Below are positions 44,369 to 51,807 of a DNA stretch of 64,000 nucleotides, piece after piece. The stretch comes from a bacterium. Lineage in GTDB: Bacteria; Patescibacteriota; Microgenomatia; UBA1406; GWC2-37-13. Within the stretch, counting starts at the first letter, position 1. The number at the start of each line of letters is the position of its first letter. A model generated the notes under the pieces. The model was not told the origin of the DNA. It made no database searches and saw only the letters and a program-made list of their open reading frames with translations. The translations under genes and the position numbers were made by a program. The DNA is taken from positions 1-64,000 of the forward strand of contig JAKAHA010000002.1 in the NCBI GenBank assembly GCA_021825445.1. Reading direction: 5' to 3'.

Positions 44369-44919
44369 ATTTGACTATTAAACAATTTAATGAAACTTTT
44401 CCTGGCTCGGAATAATAAGCTCTCGGTTGCCTTAAAATTTAATTTTAATTTTTCCGAAATTTCCTTCATTTTTATTCCATCAATATACTTTAGTCGTAGT
44501 ATTAGTTGATAATCATTCGGAAGAGAGCCAATTATCTTAGATATTTTTTCCTTTAACTCTTTTTTATCAATCTCTTCGTCAATCAGCACAACTTTAAGTC
44601 CTTCGACGATAAATGACGGAAGATGTGAGAATAAAATGCTTTTAATTTTTTTCTTTCTTATTTGATCAATTACTTTGTGACGAGCTATTGAAAATATAAA
44701 AGTTTTAAGCGAGGACTGAAATCTAAAATCTCGAAGTGCTTCGATAAAATCTAAAAAGATATCTTGCGTCAATTCTTCAGCTGTTTGATAGTTGTTTATT
44801 TGTGATTTGACGTATTTAAAAACCAAAGGCTGGTATTTTTTATAAACACGAAGAAGAGCCTTTTCATCTTTTTTTATTATTCTTTCCAACAGAATCTTTT
44901 CTTCCAAATTCGCATTCAT
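44365..44919 (-). CDS. RNA polymerase sigma factor, ECF family
   Basis: 184 residues. Region 2: FKYVKSQINNYQTAEELTQDIFLDFIEAL and FIFSIARHKVIDQIRKKK. Region 4: LPNDYQLILRLKYIDGIKMKEISEKL with RARKSFIKLF. This is a two-domain ECF sigma. TAAAAT lies six bases before the ATG. It heads a three-gene unit with a membrane anti-sigma candidate; its target promoters are unknown. Confidence 0.9.
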   Translation of the reverse strand: MNANLEEKILLERIIKKDEKALLRVYKKYQPLVFKYVKSQINNYQTAEELTQDIFLDFIEALRDFRFQSSLKTFIFSIARHKVIDQIRKKKIKSILFSHLPSFIVEGLKVVLIDEEIDKKELKEKISKIIGSLPNDYQLILRLKYIDGIKMKEISEKLKLNFKATESLLFRARKSFIKLFNSQI

Positions 44920-44940
44920 GAATATATTTTATCACACAAA

Positions 44941-44969
44941 ATGTCATTCCCGCGAAAGCGGGAATCCAG
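44941..44969. repeat. Half element of the TCATTCCC palindrome family
   Basis: TGTCATTCCCGCGAAAGCGG then GAATCCAG. On the minus strand it encodes the last residues and the stop codon of the HIT gene. Confidence 0.9.
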
Positions 44970-45426
44970 AACTTTCTCTAAGTTTTTTTGCCAAAGTATC
45001 TAAAACTTTGTCATCAACCCTTTTTCCATTGTGCGAAGATACATAACCTTCATATTTTTCAAAGTATTTTAAGTTGTCATCTGATAAAACTGGTTTCCAA
45101 TCTTTATTTTTTGTGCCATGCATTGGGAATAATTTTGCATGAACGTGGTCAATCTCAAATCCTTCAAAAATTAAAGCCGTCCTCCCAACGTCTTCTAACT
45201 TTACATCAAGTAATTTCGCAACTTTTTTTGTGGCAATCATAAGCTTACTCATTACATCATCTGGCAAATCAAAAACATAACTTGGATAATGTTTCTTTGG
45301 AACAACAACGGTAAATCCTTCTGTGTTTGGAAAAATAGTCAAGAAAGCCAAATGTGTTTCATCTTCCCAAATTTTATGAGATGGAATTTTTCCTGCTACA
45401 ATCTTGCAAAACAAACAGTTTTCCAT
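44944..45426 (-). CDS. HIT-family nucleotide hydrolase
   Basis: 160 residues. CLFCKIVAGKIPSHKIWEDE starts the fold, with the catalytic triad HVHAKLFP (HxHxx-variant) and VVVPKKHYPS. It probably hydrolyses nucleoside phosphoramidates or dinucleotides. The C-terminal SGFPLSRE and the TGA are supplied by a palindromic element, so the original end was replaced. Confidence 0.88.
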   Translation of the reverse strand: MENCLFCKIVAGKIPSHKIWEDETHLAFLTIFPNTEGFTVVVPKKHYPSYVFDLPDDVMSKLMIATKKVAKLLDVKLEDVGRTALIFEGFEIDHVHAKLFPMHGTKNKDWKPVLSDDNLKYFEKYEGYVSSHNGKRVDDKVLDTLAKKLRESSGFPLSRE

Positions 45427-45429
45427 AAT

Positions 45430-45717
45430 TTATTTTAAAACTTTTTCATACCCTCCGCAACCATGAAATAACCAATGAGCTGTGCGAGTAACGGTTGTCG
45501 TGGATACTTTGAGCTTTTTGGCAATGACTTTATACGACATTCCTTGTTTTAAAAGTTTTGCCATCTCAAGCCGATTGGCAAATTCTTCCATTTCTTTGAT
45601 AGTTAATATATCTCTTAAAAAATTAGCAACTTCCTGTTCCGTTTTCAATTTTAGGAAAGCACTCGCCAGTGCCTTCTCTTTTTGATTTTTTGGTTTGTAA
45701 GATTGAAAAATAGTCAC
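45430..45717 (-). CDS. TrpR-family regulator of YerC/HisR type
   Basis: 95 residues. LTIKEMEEFANRLEMAKLLKQG, then SYKVIAKKLKVSTTTVTRTAHWL and HGCGGYEKVLK, follow the YerC/YecD branch of the Trp-repressor superfamily; that branch (HisR) is linked by comparative genomics to histidine genes in Firmicutes. Here it is divergent from the his leader. A GTG start at 45717 is preferred, with TATAAT six bases upstream (minus strand). His as ligand is inferred from position. Confidence 0.8.
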   Translation of the reverse strand: MTIFQSYKPKNQKEKALASAFLKLKTEQEVANFLRDILTIKEMEEFANRLEMAKLLKQGMSYKVIAKKLKVSTTTVTRTAHWLFHGCGGYEKVLK

Positions 45718-45723
45718 ATATTG

Positions 45724-45762
45724 ATTATATCACTTGACAAACAAATATTCATGTATTATCAT
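45724..45762. promoter_or_regulatory. Divergent promoters: regulator gene and his operon
   Basis: Minus strand: TATAAT at 45724-45729, six bases before the GTG. Plus strand: TTGACA (45734-45739), 17 bases, TATCAT (45757-45762), start expected near 45769. The two promoters are five bases apart, so one bound repressor could block both. Confidence 0.6.
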
Positions 45763-45785
45763 AGTAACACGTTAATATATTTATT

Positions 45786-45807
45786 TTACTTTAATTAATT
45801 AAAGTAA
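45786..45807. promoter_or_regulatory. Perfect 22-bp palindrome, candidate HisR operator
   Basis: Half site TTACTTTAATT. It lies about 17-38 bases after the predicted his transcription start. It may be an operator or an RNA hairpin at the 5' end. Confidence 0.5.
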
Positions 45808-45817
45808 CTCAATAACA

Positions 45818-45895
45818 ATGAAGCAATTCAACAATATAACAGTTTGTTCTGTTTTTCATCATACCTCGCCTCAGGCGGGGTCGCCATTTATGTAA
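45818..45895 (+). CDS. hisL: His leader peptide (25 residues, tandem His)
   Basis: Open frame MKQFNNITVCSVFHHTSPQ then AGSPFM. The two His codons (45857-45862) lie one base before the first hairpin arm, so a ribosome stalled there covers that arm. Only two His codons are present, fewer than in enteric hisL, and the first 15 bases resemble a repeat at 22.9 kb; the call rests on the attenuator logic. Confidence 0.7.
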   Translation: MKQFNNITVCSVFHHTSPQAGSPFM

Positions 45896-45946
45896 AAGTT
45901 AACTAGTTAACTGAATACTCTACCCCGTCACAAGCGGGGTTTTTTT
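45864..45946 (+). terminator. his attenuator with protector, antiterminator and terminator
   Basis: Protector hairpin 1:2 is CCTCGCC (45864-45870) with GGCGGGG (45874-45880). Antiterminator 2:3 is CGGGGT (45876-45881) with ACCCCG (45922-45927). Terminator 3:4 is ACCCCG (45922-45927) with CGGGGT (45935-45940), then seven T in a row. Stalling at His frees arm 2 and prevents the terminator. Confidence 0.8.
45898..45911. promoter_or_regulatory. Palindrome GTTAACTAGTTAAC, TrpR-operator-like
   Basis: A perfect 14-bp palindrome containing ACTAGTTAACT, identical over these 11 bases to the core of the E. coli trp operator. It lies between the leader stop and the terminator. As RNA it could also form a small hairpin. 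Confidence 0.5.
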
Positions 45947-46051
45947 ATGTAGCTGTTTCCCGTGTAGCGGGATTACAGATACATAACCCCGAAGAGTCGC
46001 ACCTCGGAGGCGAGAATGTAAACCTCGCGACGAGGTAAGACTTCTTGGGGT
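45947..46051 (+). ncRNA. Structured leader RNA between his terminator and tRNA-His
   Basis: Hairpin 1 (45947-45984): ATGTA/TACAT, CTGT/ACAG and CCCG/CGGG stacked. Hairpin 2 (45986-46051): ACCCCGAAGAGTC with GACTTCTTGGGGT (one mismatch), enclosing ACCTCG/CGAGGT and GCGAG/CTCGC. Compensating arms at three nested levels argue for a real RNA. Role unknown: tRNA 5' leader, second attenuator or ligand sensor. Confidence 0.6.
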
Positions 46052-46057
46052 CGATTG

Positions 46058-46131
46058 GTGACCGTGGCTCAATTGGATAGAGCGTCAGCCGGTGAAGCTG
46101 AAAGTTGCGGGTTCAAATCCCGTCGGTCACC
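46058..46131 (+). tRNA. tRNA-His (GTG) with G at position 33
   Basis: Acceptor GTGACCG/CGGTCAC, D-arm GCTC/GAGC, anticodon stem TCAGC/GCTGA with loop CGGTGAA, T-arm GCGGG/CCCGT with loop TTCAAAT. Anticodon GTG at 46092-46094. A G at 46057 can serve as the encoded G-1 opposite C73 (46131), the His identity pair. Position 33 (46091) is G rather than the near-universal U. CCA is not fully encoded. It lies downstream of the his attenuator without a clear promoter of its own. Confidence 0.85.
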
Positions 46132-46135
46132 CATT

Positions 46136-46248
46136 AGAGTTTCTGGACGATACAAAGTGAGTCCTAGAAACTCTTGTGTTCTCCAAATATCGCACTTTGA
46201 GACGCCTCGCGAATAGCGATGTTTTAAGTCTCAAAGCAAGATATGGAG
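46136..46248 (+). ncRNA. Structured leader RNA between tRNA-His and hisG
   Basis: Hairpin 3 (46136-46174): AGAGTTTCT/AGAAACTCT (9 bp) plus GGAC/GTCC. Hairpin 4 (46181-46248): CTCC/GGAG and ATATC/GATAT, then CTTTGAGAC/GTCTCAAAG (9 bp), then TCGC/GCGA. The GGAGG at 46245-46249 is mostly paired but is 25 bases from the hisG ATG. No T-run follows, so these are not intrinsic terminators. Confidence 0.6.
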
Positions 46249-46274
46249 GACAAGTTAAAAATATATTAATCAAT

Positions 46275-46916
46275 ATGAAAAACAACAACTTAAAATTAGC
46301 GATTCAAAAAAACGGACGCCTTACAGAAGACGCGGTTAATTTTTTGAGGTCCTCTGGACTACAGTTTGAAAATTATAAGCAGAAACTTTTTTCTAGCTGT
46401 AGAAATTTTCCATTGGAAATTGTCTATGTTCGAGATGATGATATTCCTGACTATGTAGAATCGGGAGCTGTTGATTTGGGAATTGTAGGTCAAAATATTT
46501 TGAATGAATCAAATAAAGATGTAAAAAACATTATCAATCTTAACTTTGGTATTTGTTCCCTATCGATAGCAATTCCTAAAAATTCAAATTTAACTTTGGT
46601 AAAACAACTTAGAAATGCCAGAATATTTACTTCATATCCCAATTCAACAAAAGAATATTTTAAGAAAAAAAATGTTCCTGTATACATTATGGCAGTTTCT
46701 GGATCTGTAGAAATTACTCCAGCTCTAGGAATAGCCGATGCAATAGTCGATTTAGTTGCAACTGGGCAAACTCTCGCTTTAAACAACTTAAAAGTTTTTA
46801 AAAAAATATACGATTCACAGGCTATCTTGATAACTGGAAAACAAAATAGCTTATCAATGGAGAAAAAAATATTAATGCAAGAACTAATTAAACGTTTTAA
46901 AAAACTAATCGCATGA
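46275..46916 (+). CDS. hisG: ATP phosphoribosyltransferase, short form (HisG)
   Basis: 213 residues from MKNNNLKLAIQKNGRL. RDDDIPDYVESGAVDLGIVGQN and the PRPP loop region DAIVDLVATGQTLALNNL are HisG motifs. It lacks the C-terminal ACT-like domain of long HisG, so it is the HisG-S type that normally needs HisZ for activity and feedback control; no hisZ is in the window. It starts the his enzyme genes; upstream in-frame codons from 46176 run through the structured leader and are unlikely to be translated. It overlaps hisD by 4 bases. Confidence 0.93.
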   Translation: MKNNNLKLAIQKNGRLTEDAVNFLRSSGLQFENYKQKLFSSCRNFPLEIVYVRDDDIPDYVESGAVDLGIVGQNILNESNKDVKNIINLNFGICSLSIAIPKNSNLTLVKQLRNARIFTSYPNSTKEYFKKKNVPVYIMAVSGSVEITPALGIADAIVDLVATGQTLALNNLKVFKKIYDSQAILITGKQNSLSMEKKILMQELIKRFKKLIA

Positions 46917-48205
46917 AAGTAATAAAACTGAAGGATTTATCAAAGTCGGATTATCAGAGGATCGTTAACCGTTCGGCGGGAACAAATGAATCTATCATGT
47001 TTGCTGTAAAAAAATCTATGGAAAAGGTTCAAAAACTGGGAGATAAAGTTATCTTGGATAAATATCAGCAAAGATATGGAAAAGAAAACTATCAATCAAT
47101 TCAAGTAACTCGTAGTGAAATAAAAAAAGCATACTTGGAAGTTAATAAAAAAACGATAAAAGCTCTCAAACAGATGAAAAAAAATATCACTCTTGTCCAA
47201 AAAGCTCAACTGACAAAAAAAATCGACACTATCATTGAATCGGAAAAAGGTATTAAAGTCTGGAGGGAATGGCGACCAATTGAAAAAGTCGGACTTTATA
47301 TTCCCGGCGGAAAAGCCATCTACCCATCTTCAGTTTTGATGACTGCAATTCCCGCTCAAATTGCCGAATGCAAAGAAATTATTATGTACTCTCCTCCTCG
47401 AGAAGACGGAAGAATCCCATCAGCAACTCTCGTTGCCGCAGATATGATCGGACTTAAAAAAATATTTAAAGTTGGCGGAGTCGAAGCAATTGGAGCAATG
47501 ACTTATGGCACTGAAACAATCCCCAATGTTTACAAAATTTTCGGAGCTGGAAACTCGTTTGTAACCGCAGCAAAAATGATTTCTAGAGATACGATTAGCA
47601 TCGATATGCCTGCTGGTCCTTCAGAAATTTTTATCATCGCTGATGAAACCGCTAATCCAAAATTTATTGCAGCAGATTTGCTTGCTGACGGTGAACACGG
47701 TGAAGATTCAGCTTGTGTTTTGCTGTCAACATCAAAAAAGATAGCCGTAGAAACCAAAAAAGAAATAGAAAAACAATTAATTTGTTTATCAACAAGAAAA
47801 TATGTAGAAGAATCTTTAAATAGATACGGTCTTTTGGCAGTTGTCCAGACAATGCAAGAAGCAATTGATTTTACAAATAAATATGCCCCTGAACACTTAG
47901 AAATTATTACAAAAAATAATCAGTCAATTGTAAAACAAATAAATAATGCTGGATCAATATTTTTAGGAAATTGGACAGCAAAATCTAGCGGTGATTATGC
48001 AACCGGTGCCAATCACGTGTTACCTACTGGCGGAATGGCAAAAATGTATCCACCACTGGGCGTTGACGCATATGGTAAATGGATGCAAGTCCAGGAATGT
48101 ACAAAAGCGGGGTTAAAAAAAATTAAAAAAACAATTGAAGTTGTGGCTGATGTCGAGAAATTACCAGCACACACTAATTCAGTTTCAATTAGATTTATAA
48201 GTTAA
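46913..48205 (+). CDS. hisD: Histidinol dehydrogenase
   Basis: 430 residues. GLYIPGGKAIYPSSVLMTAIPAQIA, FKVGGVEAIGAMTYGTETIP, GPSEIFIIADETANP, ADLLADGEHGEDSACVLLS and NHVLPTGGMAK are the canonical HisD motifs, including zinc-ligand residues in the E-H-G-x-D region. It carries out the last two oxidations to L-histidine. ATGA overlap with hisG. Confidence 0.97.
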   Translation: MKVIKLKDLSKSDYQRIVNRSAGTNESIMFAVKKSMEKVQKLGDKVILDKYQQRYGKENYQSIQVTRSEIKKAYLEVNKKTIKALKQMKKNITLVQKAQLTKKIDTIIESEKGIKVWREWRPIEKVGLYIPGGKAIYPSSVLMTAIPAQIAECKEIIMYSPPREDGRIPSATLVAADMIGLKKIFKVGGVEAIGAMTYGTETIPNVYKIFGAGNSFVTAAKMISRDTISIDMPAGPSEIFIIADETANPKFIAADLLADGEHGEDSACVLLSTSKKIAVETKKEIEKQLICLSTRKYVEESLNRYGLLAVVQTMQEAIDFTNKYAPEHLEIITKNNQSIVKQINNAGSIFLGNWTAKSSGDYATGANHVLPTGGMAKMYPPLGVDAYGKWMQVQECTKAGLKKIKKTIEVVADVEKLPAHTNSVSIRFIS

Positions 48206-48214
48206 CAAATATTT

Positions 48215-49255
48215 ATGAATAAAAAAATCGCCCCATATCAGTGGGCAAAAAATGTTGGGTCGGAAGTATTAAGGTTTGATACTAATACGTTACCTGATCC
48301 TCCGCCATGCATTAAAGAATTCTTGAAAGAGTTAACAAATAGTTGTCCAATTAATGAATACGGGGATCCGTCGTATGACAAATTAAAAAAATTAATTTCA
48401 AAATATGAGAATATCTCTGAGAATACAATTACAGTCACCAATAGTGGGGACGAAGCTCTTGATATTATTGGAAAAGCCTTTTTAAATAACGGTGATTATT
48501 TTTTAATTCAACCTCCAACCTATGAAATATTCAAATCACAATGTGAAATTAATCGAGGTAAAGCAATTGAGGTACCATTGCTGGAAAAAACTTTTGGAAC
48601 TGATGTTAATAATGTCATAAAAATACTAAAAAACAAGTCCATAAAAATAACATTTGTTTGTAATCCAAACAATCCCACTGGCACTATAACAAAACTCGAA
48701 GAAATTGAAATGATTTTAAAAAATACATCGGGAATTGTTTTGGTCGATGAAGCTTACAGAGAATTTTATGGAGTTACTTGCGTTCCGTTACTTGCAAAAT
48801 ATGACAATCTGGTTATTTTACGAAGTTTTTCAAAATTTGGAGCCATGGCAGGAGCCAGAGTTGGCTATTTACTAGCCAGTGAAAAATTAAGCCGAGTATT
48901 TGATGCTATCCGTTTTCCGCTTGGAGTCAGTTATTTTTCCTGTAAATTGGCAGAGATTCTTCTTGAGCAAGATCAAAATTGGATCAAAGAACAAACAAAG
49001 ATGATCAAAAATGAAAGAGAAAGACTTTCTCGATTACTTGAGAAGCTTGGTTTTTTTGTTTACCCTTCCCAAGCTAATTTTATTTTAGTTAATTTTGGTA
49101 AAAGAGCTGAGGAAATTTGTCAAAAGCTTAAAGAAAGTAATATTTTGGTTAGAGATAGAAGCAACAAAAAATATCTGGAAGGTTGTGTGCGTATTACGAT
49201 TCGAAACCAAAAACAAAATAATATTTTGATTAATAGTTTAAAAAAAATATTATGA
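48215..49255 (+). CDS. hisC: Histidinol-phosphate aminotransferase
   Basis: 346 residues. Class I/II aminotransferase: FVCNPNNPTGTITKLEEIE, VLVDEAYREF, and the PLP Lys in LRSFSKFGAMAGARVGYLL. It converts imidazole-acetol phosphate to histidinol phosphate. Its place between hisD and hisB confirms the specificity. It overlaps the next gene by ATGA. Confidence 0.93.
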   Translation: MNKKIAPYQWAKNVGSEVLRFDTNTLPDPPPCIKEFLKELTNSCPINEYGDPSYDKLKKLISKYENISENTITVTNSGDEALDIIGKAFLNNGDYFLIQPPTYEIFKSQCEINRGKAIEVPLLEKTFGTDVNNVIKILKNKSIKITFVCNPNNPTGTITKLEEIEMILKNTSGIVLVDEAYREFYGVTCVPLLAKYDNLVILRSFSKFGAMAGARVGYLLASEKLSRVFDAIRFPLGVSYFSCKLAEILLEQDQNWIKEQTKMIKNERERLSRLLEKLGFFVYPSQANFILVNFGKRAEEICQKLKESNILVRDRSNKKYLEGCVRITIRNQKQNNILINSLKKIL

Positions 49256-49857
49256 ACACAAAATATGACGGCTTAATTTTTGACATGGATGGAGTTTTAG
49301 TTGACGTGTCGGAGTCTTATCGTGAGGCAATCAGACAGACGGCTGGATATTTTTTAAAAAAAAATGTTTTGATGTCTGAAGTTAATGAAATGAAAAATAA
49401 ATCAGGAATGAATAATGACTGGGATGCCAGTTATGCCTTAATAAATAAACCAGAAATTAGTTATAAAATGGTCAAGGATTATTTCCAAAAAATATATTTA
49501 GGCGGTCTGATCGATAAAGAAAAATTGTTAATTTCAAAACAAGAATTGCAATTTCTAAAAAATAAATATAAAAAATTAGGGATTGCTACAGGTCGACCAA
49601 AAAAAGAAGCCGAATATGTCATCAAAAAAAATAAATTAGAAACAATCTTTGATTGTGTTCTTGCTCTGGAAGACGTTGCCAAAAGCAAACCTGCTCCTGA
49701 TTCAATACTGGCTGTTATTAAAAAATTAAATTTAAAACAAACCATATACATCGGAGATAGTCAATGCGATTTTTTAGCTGCTAAGTTGGCAAAAATTCCT
49801 TACATAAATGTTGATAAAACTAAAACATTATTACAAGTTATTAAATATTTATTATGA
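49252..49857 (+). CDS. HAD phosphatase, probable histidinol-phosphatase
   Basis: 201 residues. HAD motifs LIFDMDGVLVDVSESYREAI, GIATGRPKKEA, ALEDVAKSKPAPDS and TIYIGDSQCDFLAAKLA. It resembles the TIGR01548-type HADs found in his operons of archaea and cyanobacteria. No HisB-N, HisN or PHP-type histidinol-phosphatase is in the cluster, so this enzyme most likely fills that step. Overlaps by ATGA on both sides. Confidence 0.8.
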   Translation: MNTKYDGLIFDMDGVLVDVSESYREAIRQTAGYFLKKNVLMSEVNEMKNKSGMNNDWDASYALINKPEISYKMVKDYFQKIYLGGLIDKEKLLISKQELQFLKNKYKKLGIATGRPKKEAEYVIKKNKLETIFDCVLALEDVAKSKPAPDSILAVIKKLNLKQTIYIGDSQCDFLAAKLAKIPYINVDKTKTLLQVIKYLL

Positions 49858-50444
49858 GAAGAATTTCTAAAATCGTCAGAAAAACAAATGAGACGGAAAT
49901 AGCCATTGATCTTAATATCGATGGTACAGGAAAAAAATTAATAGATACACCTATTGGTTTTCTAAACCACATGCTGGATCTGTTTGCAAAACAGGGCTTA
50001 TTTAATTTAAATATCAAAGCAACTGGTGACATGTTTATTGATGAACACCACACCATAGAAGACATCGGTATTGCAGTGGGTAAAGCCTTTTTAGAAGCAC
50101 TAGGTGACAAAAAAGGAATCAACCGTTATGGTTTTTTTATCTTACCAATGGATGAAGCCTTAGCAACTGTTGCCGTTGATTTTGCCGGTCGATACGCTTT
50201 TACATTTGATTGTAATTTTAACCGAGAAAAAATTGGAGATTTAAGCACAGAATTAATCTATGACTTTTGGAATGCTTTTGCCCAAAGTGCTAAAACCAAT
50301 TTATTTATAAAAGTTGAAAATGGTCGTAATGACCACCACAAAGCCGAGGCGATTTTTAAGGCTGTTGCAAAAGCTATTCGCATGGCATGTGAAATTGATA
50401 AAAGATCGCCATTAGAAATTCCATCAACGAAAGGAGTTCTATGA
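49854..50444 (+). CDS. hisB: Imidazoleglycerol-phosphate dehydratase
   Basis: 196 residues, the monofunctional form. GFLNHMLDLFAKQGLFNL, DEHHTIEDIGIAVGKAF, FAGRYAF and NDHHKAEAIFKAVAKAIR carry the paired-His manganese ligands. It dehydrates IGP to imidazole-acetol phosphate. ATGA overlaps on both sides. Confidence 0.97.
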   Translation: MRRISKIVRKTNETEIAIDLNIDGTGKKLIDTPIGFLNHMLDLFAKQGLFNLNIKATGDMFIDEHHTIEDIGIAVGKAFLEALGDKKGINRYGFFILPMDEALATVAVDFAGRYAFTFDCNFNREKIGDLSTELIYDFWNAFAQSAKTNLFIKVENGRNDHHKAEAIFKAVAKAIRMACEIDKRSPLEIPSTKGVL

Positions 50445-51052
50445 TAATCATCATTAATTATGGTTTGGGAAATTTGGGGAGCGTTAAAAATACCCTGGAT
50501 AAACTGGGTGTTGATTCTATGATTTCAAAATCGATTAAAGATATTGAAAAAGCTGATGCCTTGATTTTACCCGGAGTTGGTAGTGCTAGCCAAGGAATGG
50601 AAAATTTAAAAATAAACGGACTTAATAAAGTCTTAATAAATGAAATTAACAGAGGAAAACCATTCCTTGGTATCTGTCTCGGTATGCAACTTTTATTTTC
50701 AGACAGCGAAGAAGGAAATGTCAAATGTCTTGGTGTAATTGACGGAAAGGTTAAGAAATTTAATTCGCAATTGAAAGTTCCACAGATCGGATGGAACCAA
50801 ATAAAATATCAAAGATCAAATATCAAAGATCAAAAACTATTTAAAAAAATCCCTGATAATAGTGGTTTTTATTTTGTTAATAGTTACTATTGTCAACCTA
50901 AAGACAAATCAGTAATCGTTGGAGAAACAGAATACGGAATTAATTATTGTTCTGTTTTGATTAAGAAAAATATTGTTGCTACTCAATTTCACCCTGAAAA
51001 AAGCGGGCAAGTTGGTAAACAATTTATTAAAAATTTTATAAAACTAATATGA
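50441..51052 (+). CDS. hisH: Imidazole glycerol phosphate synthase, glutaminase subunit
   Basis: 203 residues. Class I glutamine amidotransferase: NYGLGNLGSVKNTLDKLGV, LPGVGSASQGM, nucleophile Cys in FLGICLGMQLLF, and TQFHPEKSGQ with His and Glu. It provides ammonia to HisF. The segment KYQRSNIKDQKLF is encoded by four alternating TATCAAA/GATCAAA heptamers (50807-50834). Confidence 0.96.
   Translation: MIIIINYGLGNLGSVKNTLDKLGVDSMISKSIKDIEKADALILPGVGSASQGMENLKINGLNKVLINEINRGKPFLGICLGMQLLFSDSEEGNVKCLGVIDGKVKKFNSQLKVPQIGWNQIKYQRSNIKDQKLFKKIPDNSGFYFVNSYYCQPKDKSVIVGETEYGINYCSVLIKKNIVATQFHPEKSGQVGKQFIKNFIKLI
50807..50834 (+). repeat. Heptamer array (TATCAAA/GATCAAA)x4 inside hisH
   Basis: 28 bases. 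The unit is the reverse complement of the TTTGATC unit in uppS and the phosphomevalonate kinase gene. Confidence 0.92.
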
Positions 51053-51807
51053 TCACAAAAAGAATCATTCCATGTTTGGATATGACCGAAGGAAAGGTAG
51101 TTAAAGGTATACAGTTTGTAAATTTTCGTAATGCCGGCGACCCTGTAACTTTGGTTAAAGAATATGATAAGCAAGGAGCCGATGAATTGGTATTTCTAGA
51201 TATAACAGCAACAACTGAAAATAGAAATATTTTATTAGATGTTGTTAAAAGAACTGCACAAAATGTTTCAATTCCATTTTCAGTCGGAGGTGGAATTCGA
51301 TCAGTTGAAGATATGAAGTTGGTCTTAGAAAATGGTGCTGATAAAGTTGCTGTAAACACAGGAGCATTTAACAATCCCAAACTCATTACTGATTGTGCAA
51401 ATTATTTTGGTAATCAGTGCGTCATTTTGTCTCTGGACGCTAGACAGGTTAAAAAAAACCGTTGGAACGTGTTTATCAACGGAGGAAAAACAGATACCGG
51501 AGTTTCGGCGGTCAAATGGGCTAAAAAAGCAGTTGCACTTGGAGCCGGCGAAATATTGCTTACCAGTATTGATACCGACGGTATGAAAAAAGGTTTTGAT
51601 ATTGGATTAACAAAATTAATTTCCAAAAATGTCAATGTTCCAATTATTGCATCAGGTGGTGCCGGAAAAATTGACGACTTTTATGAAATATTTAAAAAAG
51701 GTAATGCTGATGCCGCTTTGGCGGCTTCGCTTTTTCACTTTGGAGATTTAACAATTAGTCAGGTTAAAAAATATTTGTGGAATAAAAATATTCCTGTCAG
51801 ACTATGA
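51049..51807 (+). CDS. hisF: Imidazole glycerol phosphate synthase, cyclase subunit
   Basis: 252 residues. TIM barrel with [17 protein letters not shown] (catalytic Asp), [52 protein letters not shown] and [11 protein letters not shown]. It closes the imidazole ring using HisH-derived ammonia. The paralogue hisA, usually adjacent, is absent here. Confidence 0.97.
   Translation: MITKRIIPCLDMTEGKVVKGIQFVNFRNAGDPVTLVKEYDKQGADELVFLDITATTENRNILLDVVKRTAQNVSIPFSVGGGIRSVEDMKLVLENGADKVAVNTGAFNNPKLITDCANYFGNQCVILSLDARQVKKNRWNVFINGGKTDTGVSAVKWAKKAVALGAGEILLTSIDTDGMKKGFDIGLTKLISKNVNVPIIASGGAGKIDDFYEIFKKGNADAALAASLFHFGDLTISQVKKYLWNKNIPVRL

Noticed and set aside
45947..46051. T-box riboswitch upstream of hisG
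   Set aside because: No T-box core sequence or specifier-loop layout is seen, the actual terminator precedes this segment, and a translated His leader explains the control better.
46176..46274. 33-residue N-terminal extension of HisG
   Set aside because: The extension lies in the 9-bp and nested hairpins of the leader and is not HisG-like; the ATG at 46275 starts the conserved domain.
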